Under the pieces are notes generated by a model, which was given only the letters and a program-made list of their open reading frames with translations, searched no databases and had not been told where the DNA came from. This document shows, one piece after another, positions 15,685 through 24,322 of a stretch of 64,000 bases of DNA. Position 1 is the first letter of the stretch, and each line of letters begins with the position of its first letter. The stretch covers positions 1 to 64,000 of the forward strand of contig SCVB01000096.1 of NCBI GenBank assembly GCA_004296955.1, given 5' to 3'. Origin of the DNA: Brevundimonas sp. Lineage in GTDB: Bacteria; Pseudomonadota; Alphaproteobacteria; Caulobacterales; Caulobacteraceae. The position numbers were made by a program, and so were the translations under genes.

Positions 15685-17276
15685 TAGAACGCCAGCACCA
15701 GGCCGATCCCCGCCAGCAAGGATGCGGCGGTGATCGGCTTGGCCACATGCAGGTCCGCCCCCGCGCCAATCGCCTCATCGCGGTGATGCGCCATGGCGTT
15801 GGCGCTCAGCATCACCACCGGCGTTCGCGCCCGCGCCGGGGCGACGGCTTCATGCGCCCGCATGGCGCGGGTGGCCGCCAGACCGTCCATGACCGGCATC
15901 TGCATATCCATCAGCACCAGATCGAATTCGCCGCACTCAAAGGCGGCGAGGGCCTCGGCGCCGTCGTTGACCGTGATCACCTCGGCGCCCTGGGCGGCCA
16001 GAATCAGCTGGACCACCCGCTGATTGGTCGGGTGATCGTCGGCGAGCAGCACCCGCAGCGTTCTGCCACGCGCAGGCCCGGTTCGCGGCGCCGCCTCCCC
16101 CGCCGGACGCGCGGCCTGCCCGGCGCCCCGGGCCGCGAGATCGCCGGTTCGGGTCAGGGGCAGTTCGACGCGGAAGCAACTGCCCTCGCCCGGGACCGAG
16201 TCGACCGAGATCCGGCCGCCCATCATGTCGACGAGGGACTGACAGATCGACAGGCCGAGACCCGTGCCGCCGAACCGGCGGGTAATGGTGGAATCGGCTT
16301 GGCTGAAGCGCTGGAACAGCAAGGCGGTCTGCTCAGGCGCGAAGCCGACCCCGGTGTCGCGGACTTCGAGGACAAGCTGCGAGACGCCGTCGCCCATCCC
16401 CGGCTCAACGACGTCGATCCGCACCCCGACCGAGCCCGCCCCGGTGAATTTGACCGCGTTGCTGAGCAGGTTGGCCAGCACCTGACGGATGCGGGTGCAA
16501 TCGCCGAGGAAGACGCCCCGTGCGGCCGGACCACGGGCGACCTCAAAGGCCAGTCCCTTGGCCTGGGCCTTGTGCCGCAGGGTGTCCACCACGCCGTCGA
16601 GTTCAGCCTCCAGGTCGAACGGCCGGATCTCGATCTCCAGCTGGCCGGCCTCGATTTTCGAGACGTCCAGAATGTCCGAGACCAACCGCTCCAGCATGAC
16701 GCCGGAGCCCTGGACCAGTTCGACCATTTCGCGCTGCGCGCCGCTCAGTTCCGTATTAAGCAGGGCGTCGACGAGGCCGATGACGCCGTTCAGCGGCGTC
16801 CGGATTTCGTGGCTCATATTGGCGAGGAAGTCGGTCTTGGCCTGGTTGGCCACCTCCGCCGCCGCCTTGGCCTCGATCAGGGCGAGTTCAGCCGCCACCC
16901 GCGCGGTGGCGTCGCGGGCCACGGCATAGATGCGGTCGCCGACCCGGCGGGCCCGCCATTCGAGGGTGCGATAGCTCCCGTCCTTGTGACGATAGCGATT
17001 GATAAAGCCGACGACCGGATCGCTGGGTCCGCGGGTCTCGACCTCGACGACGCTGCCCAGCGTGGCCACATGGTCGTCGGGATGGATCAGGCGCAGCAGC
17101 GGTTGCCCCTCCATTTCCTCGGGACACCAGCCCAGAACCGTTTCCCACGACGGACTGACCCGAACCACGCGCCCGTCCAGCTCGCGGATGACCAGCAGGT
17201 CCAGCGAAACCTCGAAGAAGGTGCGGAGGACATGGGCGTCCGCGTCGTCTGCCGGCCGGAGCGACTCGTACGCCAT
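15684..17276 (-). CDS. Hybrid sensor histidine kinase with PAS domain and receiver
   Basis: A 530-residue cytoplasmic protein. A PAS domain lies at about residues 20-130 (DLLVIRELDGRVVRVSPSWE, then the PAC-like FINRYRHKDGSYRTLEWRAR). A HisKA domain has FLANMSHEIRTPLNG with the phospho-His at about 156. A HATPase domain shows LLSNAVKFTG, DTGVGF and GGTGLGLSI. A C-terminal receiver has the phospho-Asp in LVLMDMQMPVMDG (about 457) and Lys in VAKP (about 513). No HPt domain and no membrane segment are present, so a separate phosphotransferase would be needed for onward signalling. The start at 17276 (MAYESLRP) is chosen; the upstream open frame is Arg-rich and not protein-like. Signal and output are unknown. 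Confidence 0.92.
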   Translation of the reverse strand: MAYESLRPADDADAHVLRTFFEVSLDLLVIRELDGRVVRVSPSWETVLGWCPEEMEGQPLLRLIHPDDHVATLGSVVEVETRGPSDPVVGFINRYRHKDGSYRTLEWRARRVGDRIYAVARDATARVAAELALIEAKAAAEVANQAKTDFLANMSHEIRTPLNGVIGLVDALLNTELSGAQREMVELVQGSGVMLERLVSDILDVSKIEAGQLEIEIRPFDLEAELDGVVDTLRHKAQAKGLAFEVARGPAARGVFLGDCTRIRQVLANLLSNAVKFTGAGSVGVRIDVVEPGMGDGVSQLVLEVRDTGVGFAPEQTALLFQRFSQADSTITRRFGGTGLGLSICQSLVDMMGGRISVDSVPGEGSCFRVELPLTRTGDLAARGAGQAARPAGEAAPRTGPARGRTLRVLLADDHPTNQRVVQLILAAQGAEVITVNDGAEALAAFECGEFDLVLMDMQMPVMDGLAATRAMRAHEAVAPARARTPVVMLSANAMAHHRDEAIGAGADLHVAKPITAASLLAGIGLVLAF

Positions 17277-17352
17277 CGAAATACAACCCCGCCCTACTGA
17301 TCGACAGCCTGACCCTGCACCACTTGGGGTTAAGGGGACCCTTTCACCTTGG

Positions 17353-18078
17353 TCAGGTCGACCGGATCGGCGGCGGCCCTTCGGTCGTGGCCCCGAACAC
17401 GCGGCGGAAGTTCGCTCGCAGCGCCTCATCCGTCTCGGCCATCGTCGCGGGGACGCCCAGATCGACCAGGCTGGTCACTCCGTGGTCCGCGATCCCGCAC
17501 GGCACAATGCCGGAGAAATGCTCGAGGTCAGGCTCCACGTTCAGGCTGATCCCGTGGAAGCTGACCCATTTGCGAACCTTGACGCCGATGGCGGCGATCT
17601 TGTCCTCGCGGCTCCAGCCGGGGCCCTTGCGTTCGACCCACACCCCGACCCGGCCCTCGCGGACGTCGGCAGGGACGCCGAATTGCCCGAGCGCGCCGAT
17701 GATCCACTGCTCCAGCCCGCGCACGAAGGTCCGCACGTCCCTGCCGCGCTGGTTCAGGTCCAGCATCACATAGGCCACCCGCTGGCCGGGCCCGTGATAG
17801 GTGAACTGCCCGCCCCGGCCGCTGCGATGCACCGGAAAGCGGGCCGCATCCAGCAGGTCGCCGTCCTTCGAGGACACCCCGGCTGTATAGAGCGGCGGAT
17901 GCTCCAGCAGCCAGACCAGCTCCCCGGCCTCGCCCGCCGCAATCGCTGCAGCCCGCGCCTCCATGGCCGCGACCGCCGCCTCATAGGCGACATAGCCATC
18001 CGACGCCGCCCATTCGACGGCGCGGCCATCGCTGCGGACCAGTTTCGATACGGTTTCGCTTAAGGCTTGGGAAAGCAT
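17353..18078 (-). CDS. lipB: Octanoyltransferase LipB
   Basis: A 241-residue enzyme that moves the octanoyl group from ACP to the lipoyl domains of 2-oxoacid dehydrogenases. The signatures are [39 protein letters not shown] with the catalytic Lys, and [17 protein letters not shown] with the nucleophilic Cys at about residue 194. The start at 18078 (MLSQALSE) is preferred over an in-frame codon 51 nt upstream, which would overlap the divergent fliN-like gene. It shares a 30-bp divergent region with that gene. Confidence 0.96.
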   Translation of the reverse strand: MLSQALSETVSKLVRSDGRAVEWAASDGYVAYEAAVAAMEARAAAIAAGEAGELVWLLEHPPLYTAGVSSKDGDLLDAARFPVHRSGRGGQFTYHGPGQRVAYVMLDLNQRGRDVRTFVRGLEQWIIGALGQFGVPADVREGRVGVWVERKGPGWSREDKIAAIGVKVRKWVSFHGISLNVEPDLEHFSGIVPCGIADHGVTSLVDLGVPATMAETDEALRANFRRVFGATTEGPPPIRST

Positions 18079-18108
18079 GACGCCTCCAATGTGGGGGCCG
18101 GGAGCGCC

Positions 18109-18417
18109 ATGCAAGTCAAGACCGCCCACACACCCGTCTCCTCAGCGTCAGCGTCAGAGTATCCAGTGAGTCAGATCGAAGCCGTCGATATCGAAATTTC
18201 GGTCGTCCTGGGGCGTTCTGTCCTGCCGATGAGCCAGCTGCTGCGGATGGGCCGCGGGGCGGTGATTCCGCTCGACGCCTCGGAGCATGACGAGGTCTGG
18301 ATCCTCGCCAACAACCATCCGGTCGCCCGCGGCGAGATCGAAATCCGCGAAGACCGCATTGCGATCACGGTGACGCGGGCGGCGGACGTGTATGATTTCA
18401 TGGCGGGGGCGGCCTGA
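18109..18417 (+). CDS. fliN: FliN-family flagellar motor switch protein
   Basis: A 102-residue protein with the SpoA/FliN C-terminal domain: [51 protein letters not shown] and EDRIAITVT. FliN is a C-ring component that sets motor direction and binds the export ATPase complex. It is isolated here from other flagellar genes, next to lipB. The start at 18109 (MQVKTAHTP) is chosen over one 42 nt upstream. The stop codon lies inside the first of three CTGAGG hexamers that lead into the heptamer array. Confidence 0.88.
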   Translation: MQVKTAHTPVSSASASEYPVSQIEAVDIEISVVLGRSVLPMSQLLRMGRGAVIPLDASEHDEVWILANNHPVARGEIEIREDRIAITVTRAADVYDFMAGAA

Positions 18418-18430
18418 GGCTGAGGCTGAG

Positions 18431-18465
18431 GCAACAGGCAACAGGCAACAGGCAACAGGCAACAG
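18431..18465 (+). repeat. Left array: five perfect copies of GCAACAG
   Basis: Five head-to-tail GCAACAG units with no spacers, preceded by CTGAGG hexamers. The reverse complement of the unit forms the array on the other side of the enclosed gene. Confidence 0.97.
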
Positions 18466-18495
18466 TAGGGGTCAGGACGGAAGCGGGAGGACAAA

Positions 18496-18870
18496 ATGTC
18501 CGAAGTTCGGAGCCATCGGGATCTGCTGGTCTGGCAACGAGCGATGGACGTAGCCGTGTCGACCTACGAGCTCACGCGACAGTATCCGCATGAGGAGCTC
18601 TTCAGGCTCATCTCGCAGAGCCGCAGGGCCGCCGCCTCCGTCGCCGCCAACATCGCCGAGGGATATGGACGCGCGACCCGACAGGCCTATCTCAACTTCC
18701 TCCGGATTGCGCGAGGTTCCCTCAAGGAACTTGAGACCCATGTGGCGCTCCCCGAGCGGGTTGGTCTGGCTCCGTCCCCGCGAACGAAGGCCCTCTTGGA
18801 TCAGACGGACGAACTGGGTCGGATGCTGCACGGCCTCATCACGAAGGTGCAGTCCAGGTCGCCTCTCTGA
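18496..18870 (+). CDS. Four-helix bundle protein (23S rRNA IVP / S23 family)
   Basis: A 124-residue protein whose N-terminal half carries the family signature: HRDLLVWQRAMDVAVSTYEL, the QSRRAAASVAANIAEGYGR motif at about residues 42-60, and ARGSLKELETHVAL after it. Family members fold as a left-handed four-helix bundle and include the IVPs encoded within 23S rRNA intervening sequences and the Avd accessory protein of diversity-generating retroelements; most have no known biochemical activity. An SD-like GGGAGG lies 5 bp before the ATG. Both ends of the gene are bracketed by heptamer arrays in opposite orientation, so it appears to be the cargo of a repeat element rather than part of an operon. 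No reverse transcriptase is nearby, so it is not an Avd. Confidence 0.93.
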   Translation: MSEVRSHRDLLVWQRAMDVAVSTYELTRQYPHEELFRLISQSRRAAASVAANIAEGYGRATRQAYLNFLRIARGSLKELETHVALPERVGLAPSPRTKALLDQTDELGRMLHGLITKVQSRSPL

Positions 18871-18893
18871 AGATGATCCGCGACCGTGAATTC

Positions 18894-18921
18894 CTGTTGC
18901 CTGTTGCCTGTTGCCTGATGC
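18894..18921 (+). repeat. Right array: three CTGTTGC plus CTGATGC
   Basis: Three exact CTGTTGC units (18894-18914) and one with a single change (CTGATGC, 18915-18921). The unit is the exact reverse complement of the left array's GCAACAG, giving at least 21 bp of perfect potential pairing across the enclosed gene. Confidence 0.97.
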
Positions 18922-18977
18922 CTATTCGGCTCTTCCCTTTCCCTGCGACCTCCGCTATCAGCCCCCCTCCGATGCGA

Positions 18978-19064
18978 GCGGTCGTGGCGGAATTGGTAGA
19001 CGCGCAGCGTTGAGGTCGCTGTTCCCTAACCGGAGTGGAAGTTCGAGTCTTCTCGACCGCACCA
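18978..19064 (+). tRNA. tRNA-Leu (anticodon GAG)
   Basis: An 87-nt class II tRNA. The acceptor GCGGTCG pairs with CGACCGC; the anticodon loop TTGAGGT gives anticodon GAG (leucine). A long variable arm (GTTCCCTAACCGGAGT region), the T-loop TTCGAGT and an encoded CCA complete it. It lies 56 bp after the four-helix-bundle element. Confidence 0.95.
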
Positions 19065-19124
19065 TCTGATTTGACAGGGCGAAACATCGGCGAACAGCTG
19101 ATCTGAAAACAGGGGAGGCCAAGC

Positions 19125-20537
19125 GTGAGCAAAACCGCAGACGCCCCCCTGCCCGTCGCTTCCCAGATCGAAAACGAACACCTCGCCCTCGACGAGGACT
19201 ACGTCCTCACGGCGGCCTTCGTCGAAAAGGTCGTCGACGCCTCTGATGCCGGGGACGGTCTGAAGCTCCGGTCGCTGCTGGAGGACCTGCATCCGGCCGA
19301 CGTCGCCGATCTGATGGGCTTCCTGACCGCCGAACATCGCGCAGTCGTGGTGCTCTGGCTGCCGGCGGACCTGCTGGCCGACACCCTTTCCGAACTGGAC
19401 GACGGCATCCGCGAGGAGGTGCTGGAGCGCGTCCCGCACCTGACCCTCGCCGAAGCGTTGCAGGAGCTTGATTCCGACGACGCCGCCGCGGTGGTCGAGG
19501 ACCTCGAGGACGACCAGCGCGAACGCGTTCTGGCGGCCATGCCCGAGATCGACCGGGCCGCGATCGAAAGCTCTCTGGGCTATGCCGAGGATTCCGCCGG
19601 CCGCCTGATGCAGCGCGAGGTGATGGCCGCGCCTTCGTTCTGGAACGTCGGCGACACCATCGACCACATCCGCAAGCAGGGCGAGGACCTGCCGGAGCTG
19701 TTCTTCGACATCTACATCGTCGATCCGCTGAACAAGCCGGTGGGCGGCCTGCCGGTCAGCGGCCTCCTGCGGGCGCCGCGCACGGTGGCCCTGGTCGACC
19801 TGATGGAGCCGATCAATGCGATCGCTGTCGACCAGGACCAGGAAGAAGTCGCCTACATTTTCGAGAAATATCACCTGATCTCGGCGCCCGTCATCGACAC
19901 GGACGGTCGCCTGGTGGGCCAGATCACCGTCGACGACATCGTCAACATCATCCAGGAGGAAAACCGCGAGGACATCCTGCGCCTCGCCGGCGTTTCCGAC
20001 GAAAGCCGAGGCGCCGGCGTCTTCGGCGTGGTGCGCTCCCGCATTCCCTGGCTGGTGGTCAACCTCGGCACAGCCCTCTTCGCCTCTTCGGTGATCGGCC
20101 AGTTCGCGACCGAACTCGAGGCCCTGGTCTATCTGGCCATTCTGATGCCCGTCGTGGCCTCGATCGGCGGCAACTCCGGCACCCAGGCCCTGACCGTGGC
20201 CGTGCGGGCGCTTGCCTCCCGCGAACTGAATTCGGCCAACGCCACACGCATCCTCGCGCGGGAGGTGCTGGTGGGCCTGTTCAACGGCGCCGTCATCGCC
20301 GTCCTGCTGGCCGGCGTCGCCTGGCTATGGTTCCGTATCCCGTTGTTGTCCCTGACCATCGGCCTGGCGGTGATGATCAATCTGCTGGCGGCCTCGCTGG
20401 CCGGCACCCTGATCCCGCTGGCGCTTGACCGGCTGGACCGGGACCCCGCCGTGGCCTCGCCCGTGTTCGTGACCTGGATCACCGATACGGTCGGCTTCTT
20501 CAGCTTCCTGGGTCTCGCCGGCATTATCCTGCTGTAG
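19125..20537 (+). CDS. mgtE: Magnesium transporter MgtE
   Basis: A 470-residue protein with the full MgtE domain order. An N-terminal helical superhelix contains LLEDLHPADVADLMGFL and LDSDDAAAVVEDLEDDQR. Two CBS domains follow at about residues 145-265 (SAGRLMQREVMAAPSF; HLISAPVIDTDGRLVGQITV). A C-terminal membrane part of five segments contains PVVASIGGNSGTQALTVAVR, the family pore signature. The cytoplasmic domains sense Mg2+ and close the channel. It stands alone after tRNA-Leu. Confidence 0.96.
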   Translation: MSKTADAPLPVASQIENEHLALDEDYVLTAAFVEKVVDASDAGDGLKLRSLLEDLHPADVADLMGFLTAEHRAVVVLWLPADLLADTLSELDDGIREEVLERVPHLTLAEALQELDSDDAAAVVEDLEDDQRERVLAAMPEIDRAAIESSLGYAEDSAGRLMQREVMAAPSFWNVGDTIDHIRKQGEDLPELFFDIYIVDPLNKPVGGLPVSGLLRAPRTVALVDLMEPINAIAVDQDQEEVAYIFEKYHLISAPVIDTDGRLVGQITVDDIVNIIQEENREDILRLAGVSDESRGAGVFGVVRSRIPWLVVNLGTALFASSVIGQFATELEALVYLAILMPVVASIGGNSGTQALTVAVRALASRELNSANATRILAREVLVGLFNGAVIAVLLAGVAWLWFRIPLLSLTIGLAVMINLLAASLAGTLIPLALDRLDRDPAVASPVFVTWITDTVGFFSFLGLAGIILL

Positions 20538-20612
20538 CTGCGTCGCGTCGCGGCGCGCCCCTTGCTGGCTCTCTCTTCGGGCGAGCGCGCCCGTCTCGAT
20601 TTGGGTCAATCC

Positions 20613-22028
20613 GTGTCCGCAACGCCCACGCCCCGTCTGAAAGTCTCCCGCGAGGGGATGGTCCTCATCAAGAGCTTTGAGGGCTTCCGACCGCGCGCGG
20701 TGCAGGAAGAGGACGGCCGTTGGGTCATCGGCTATGGCCATACGGCCTCGGCCCGCGAGGGACTGACCGTCGCCGAGGCGGACGCCGAACTTCTGCTGCA
20801 ATACGACCTGATGCCGGTGGTGAAGGCCCTCAATGAGCAGGTTTCCTGCCCGCTGAACCAGCACCAGTTCGACGCCCTCGCCAGCTTCGCCGTTTCTGTC
20901 GGCGTCAGCCGCTTCCTGGCCTCCGATGTACTGCAGCGCCTGAACGAAGGTCGGGCCGGCCAGGCCGCCGACGCCCTGATCGGCTGGCCCGAGGACGTCT
21001 CGGCCGAGTCCCGCCTGCGCCGTCGCGCCGCCGAACGGGCCCTGTTCGTCGCCGATCCCGGCTCTGCGGTCACCCTGGCCGAGTTGCTGGCCGCCCCCCT
21101 TCCCCCGCCGCCGGTCGAGCCTGCCGCTGAACCGACGCCGGCGCCGGAGACGATCGAACCGGCGGCCGAGGTCCGCGCCGCCGCCGTCGCCGCCCTGCTG
21201 GGCGAAGAGCCCGAACCGCCAGTCGCTCCGTCGGAGCCGGCGGCGGTGACCGCCGCGCCGGACGCGCCCGATCCCTCCTGGGCCCCTGAGCCGCCCGCCT
21301 TCGAGTCCCCCGCCTTCCAGCCGGCCGATGCCGTGACGCGGGTTAGTCTGGACCGCTATTCGCCCTACGCGGCCGCCATCATCGGGCCCCTGCCCGGCTT
21401 CGCCAGCGCGCCTCCGGCGGAAGAACCCCGCCCCGTCGCCGCAACGCCGGAACCCGCGGAGGTGATTCGCACGGCCGAACCGGCGCCTGCAGAACCAGTC
21501 GCGCCCGCTGAGGCCGCTGAGGCCGCTGAGGCCGCGGCGCCCGAGGAGCCCGCCGCACCCGCGGAACCGGCTGGGTCCGCCGCGCCCGTTGCGCCGCTGG
21601 TTCCCCCCGCTGCGCCGGTCGCCTCGCCCTTCCCGCCGATGGACCAGGATCTCGTCCTGACGCCGGCAACGGAAGCGGACTTCGTCGAGACCGAGCGGCC
21701 TGTCTGGCCCTCGGAGCAGCGCGCCGCTGCGCCCGCAGAGGAGACGATCCTGTTCGAGGACGAGCCGACGCTTTCAGTCCTGCGACACGAGATCGAGCCG
21801 GCCGGCCCGCGTCGTTTCGACTGGAGCGAGACCGGGGCCTTCCTGATCATGGGCGCGACGGGCCTCGCCTCCTGCGCAGCCTCGGCCGCCGCCTTCCGCC
21901 TGTCGGTCGAACAGCCGTCCGACATGGGCGAGACCACCGTCATCGCCTGGGCCCTGGCCCTGATCGGCGTGATCTGCGTCGGCGTGTCGTCCTGGAACCT
22001 CTATGTCCGCTGGGGCAAGCCGGACTGA
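20613..22028 (+). CDS. GH24 lysozyme-like protein with C-terminal membrane anchor
   Basis: About 471 residues if read from the GTG at 20613 (VSATPTPRLKVSREGM); an in-frame TTG at 20562 adds 17 residues of non-homologous look. The N-terminal 150 residues are a phage-type lysozyme domain (GH24): VLIKSFEGFRPRAVQ with the catalytic Glu, VIGYGHTASAREG, and NQHQFDALASFAVSVG. A roughly 250-residue Ala/Pro/Glu-rich linker follows, including three 9-bp repeats GCTGAGGCC (21507-21533). The C-terminal 65 residues hold two hydrophobic spans (FLIMGATGLASCAASAAAF and TVIAWALALIGVICVGVSSW). The layout suggests a domesticated, membrane-tethered muralytic or wall-binding protein. No other phage genes are near. 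Confidence 0.85.
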   Translation: MSATPTPRLKVSREGMVLIKSFEGFRPRAVQEEDGRWVIGYGHTASAREGLTVAEADAELLLQYDLMPVVKALNEQVSCPLNQHQFDALASFAVSVGVSRFLASDVLQRLNEGRAGQAADALIGWPEDVSAESRLRRRAAERALFVADPGSAVTLAELLAAPLPPPPVEPAAEPTPAPETIEPAAEVRAAAVAALLGEEPEPPVAPSEPAAVTAAPDAPDPSWAPEPPAFESPAFQPADAVTRVSLDRYSPYAAAIIGPLPGFASAPPAEEPRPVAATPEPAEVIRTAEPAPAEPVAPAEAAEAAEAAAPEEPAAPAEPAGSAAPVAPLVPPAAPVASPFPPMDQDLVLTPATEADFVETERPVWPSEQRAAAPAEETILFEDEPTLSVLRHEIEPAGPRRFDWSETGAFLIMGATGLASCAASAAAFRLSVEQPSDMGETTVIAWALALIGVICVGVSSWNLYVRWGKPD

Positions 22029-22097
22029 CCCTCCCTCTCCCCCGGGAGAGGTTTGAGCGGCTTTGCGTCGGGCGCGGGCGATGCTACGCCCGCCGCC

Positions 22098-23261
22098 ATG
22101 AGCATTCCCAACGCCCCCCAATCGATGGAATTCGGCCTCGGCGAGAACGCCGACATGATCCGCGAGACCACCGCCCGCTGGGCGACCGACCGTCTGGCGC
22201 CCCTGGCCGCCGAGATCGACGAGACCAACGCCTTCAAGCGCGAGCTGTGGCCCGAGATGGGCGAGCTGGGCCTGCACGGGATCACCGTCGAGGAAGAGTA
22301 CGGCGGCCTCGGGCTCGGCTACCTCGAGCATGTGGTCGCGATGGAGGAGGTCTCCCGCGCCTCGGCTTCGATCGGCCTGGCCTACGGGGCCCACTCCAAC
22401 CTGTGCGTCAACCAGATCCGCCGCTGGGGCACGGAAGAACAGAAGCGGAAATATCTGCCCAAACTCATCTCCGGTGAGCATGTGGGTTCGCTGGCCATGT
22501 CCGAAGCCGGGTCGGGCTCCGACGTCATGTCGATGCGCACCCAGGCCCGCAAGGACGGCGACCGCTACGTCCTGAACGGCACCAAATTCTGGATCACCAA
22601 CGCCCCGCACGCCGAGACCCTGGTGGTCTATGCCCGCACCGGCGAAGGCAACGGCGGCGTCACCGCCTTCCTGATCGAGAAGGGGATGAAGGGCTTCAGC
22701 GTCTCCAAGAAGCTCGACAAGATGGGCATGCGCGGCTCGGACACCGCCGAGCTGGTGTTCGAGGACTGCGAGGTTCCGGAAGAGAACGTCATGGGCCCGG
22801 TCGGCGGCGGCGCCGGTGTGCTGATGAGCGGCCTCGACTATGAGCGGGCCGTGCTGTCAGCCGGTCCGCTGGGGATCATGCAGGCGGCGCTGGACGTGGT
22901 CCTGCCCTATGTCCGCGAGCGCAAGCAGTTCGGAAAGGCCATCGGCAGCTTCCAGCTGATGCAGGCCAAGGTCGCCGACATGTACGTCGCCCTGAACAGC
23001 GCCCGCGCCTATGTCTACGCCGTGGCCAAAGCCTGCGACCAGGGCAAGACCACCCGCTACGACGCCGCCGGCGCCATCCTGCTGGCCTCGGAAAACGCGG
23101 TGAAGGTCAGCCTTGAGGCCGTGCAGGCGCTGGGCGGCGCCGGCTATACCAAGGAGTGGCCGGTCGAGCGGCTGGTGCGCGACGCCAAGCTGTACGACAT
23201 CGGCGCCGGCACCAACGAGATCCGGCGCTTCCTGATCGGGCGGGAACTGCTGGGGAGCTGA
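22098..23261 (+). CDS. ivd: Isovaleryl-CoA dehydrogenase
   Basis: A 387-residue acyl-CoA dehydrogenase. The motifs are [33 protein letters not shown] (FAD contact), [13 protein letters not shown] and [36 protein letters not shown] places a Glu at the site that is the catalytic base in isovaleryl-CoA dehydrogenases rather than in the C-terminal loop, which supports leucine catabolism as its pathway. The start at 22098 is chosen because it gives the usual N-terminus. The other leucine genes (mccB, liuE) are not in the window. Confidence 0.93.
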   Translation: MSIPNAPQSMEFGLGENADMIRETTARWATDRLAPLAAEIDETNAFKRELWPEMGELGLHGITVEEEYGGLGLGYLEHVVAMEEVSRASASIGLAYGAHSNLCVNQIRRWGTEEQKRKYLPKLISGEHVGSLAMSEAGSGSDVMSMRTQARKDGDRYVLNGTKFWITNAPHAETLVVYARTGEGNGGVTAFLIEKGMKGFSVSKKLDKMGMRGSDTAELVFEDCEVPEENVMGPVGGGAGVLMSGLDYERAVLSAGPLGIMQAALDVVLPYVRERKQFGKAIGSFQLMQAKVADMYVALNSARAYVYAVAKACDQGKTTRYDAAGAILLASENAVKVSLEAVQALGGAGYTKEWPVERLVRDAKLYDIGAGTNEIRRFLIGRELLGS

Positions 23262-23365
23262 CTGGCCGGGAGCAGGCCCGGCTTCCCCGCGACCTGGGCG
23301 CGGCGGATTTGCTTTCCCCGGCGACACCCCGCTATCCGTAGTCAAAGACAACGGGGGATATCGCC

Positions 23366-24292
23366 ATGGCCATTCCGGCATCGCTGCAAAAGGGTCTGAA
23401 GCTGCCGGTCATCGCGGCGCCCATGTTCCTGGTCTCCGGCCCGGACCTGGTCGTCGAGGCCTGCAACGCCGGGGTCATCGGCACCTTCCCGTCGCTGAAC
23501 CAGCGCACCACCGAGGGCTATCGGGACTGGGTTCGCGGGATCAAGTCGCGGCTGAAGCCCGACGCCGCAGCCTTCGGCGTCAACCACATCGTCCATCCGA
23601 CCAATCCACGGCTGATGGCCGACATGATGGTCTCGGTCGAGGAGAAGGTGCCGCTGATCATCACCTCGCTTGGCGCAGTCCGGGACGTGGTCGATGCGGT
23701 CCACGGCTACGGCGGGGTGGTCTTCCACGACATCGCCAATGTCCGCCACGCCCGCAAGGCGGCCCAGGCGGGGGTCGACGGCCTGATCCTGGTGGCCAAC
23801 GGCGCGGGCGGCCACGCGGGAGTGGTCAATCCCTTCGCCCTGGTCGAGGAGGTCCGTTCCTTCTTCGACGGAACCATCATCCTGTCCGGCTGCCTGTCGA
23901 CCGGCCGGGACGTGGCGGCGGCGCGGATGATGGGGGCCGACTTCGCCTATATGGGCACGCGCTTCATCTCGACGACGGAATCAATGGCCCAGGCCGAGTA
24001 CAAGCAGATGGTCGTCGAGGCCGGTGCCTCGGACATAACCTACACCCCTGCCGTCTCGGGCATACCGGCCAATTTCCTGACCCCGTCGCTGATCGCCAAC
24101 GGCATCGATCCCAAATCCCTGCCCGAACACAAGCTGGACATGGCCGACGAGGCCAAGGCCTGGAAGACGGTCTGGTCCGCGGGCCAGGGGTCGGCCGGAG
24201 TGCGCGACGTGCTGCCCGTAGCGGAGCTGGTCGCCCGCATGCTGGAAGAACATTCGCAAGCCTGTGACAATTTCTACAAGAACCGGCTCTAG
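23366..24292 (+). CDS. Nitronate monooxygenase family flavoprotein
   Basis: A 308-residue TIM-barrel FMN enzyme of the 2-nitropropane dioxygenase family. LPVIAAPMFLVSGPDLVVEA is at the N-terminus, LILVANGAGGHAGVVNPFAL carries the catalytic His, and GADFAYMGTRFISTTES forms the FMN phosphate region. It oxidises alkyl nitronates such as propionate-3-nitronate; the natural substrate here is unknown. A GGGGGATAT stretch with an SD-like core lies upstream of the ATG. It follows the ivd gene by about 100 bp and may be transcribed separately. Confidence 0.9.
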   Translation: MAIPASLQKGLKLPVIAAPMFLVSGPDLVVEACNAGVIGTFPSLNQRTTEGYRDWVRGIKSRLKPDAAAFGVNHIVHPTNPRLMADMMVSVEEKVPLIITSLGAVRDVVDAVHGYGGVVFHDIANVRHARKAAQAGVDGLILVANGAGGHAGVVNPFALVEEVRSFFDGTIILSGCLSTGRDVAAARMMGADFAYMGTRFISTTESMAQAEYKQMVVEAGASDITYTPAVSGIPANFLTPSLIANGIDPKSLPEHKLDMADEAKAWKTVWSAGQGSAGVRDVLPVAELVARMLEEHSQACDNFYKNRL

Positions 24293-24322
24293 ACCCCGCC
24301 TCGTTCAATCGAGGCGACATAC

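Larger units (their letters stand above)
18414..18921 (+). mobile_element. Candidate small repeat element: four-helix-bundle gene enclosed by inverted heptamer arrays
   Basis: The unit comprises three CTGAGG hexamers (18414-18431), five GCAACAG heptamers (18431-18465), the four-helix-bundle gene (18496-18870), and three exact plus one imperfect CTGTTGC heptamers (18894-18921). Array-to-gene gaps are 30 and 23 bp. The element lies between fliN and tRNA-Leu, ending 56 bp before the tRNA. It has no transposase. Its layout resembles the 23S rRNA intervening sequences that encode the same protein family within a hairpin-enclosed insert. That it is a unit and is or was mobile is inference. Confidence 0.6.

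Noticed and set aside
18496-18870. Avd accessory protein of a diversity-generating retroelement.
   Set aside because: The fold family is the same, but there is no reverse transcriptase, template repeat or variable target gene nearby.
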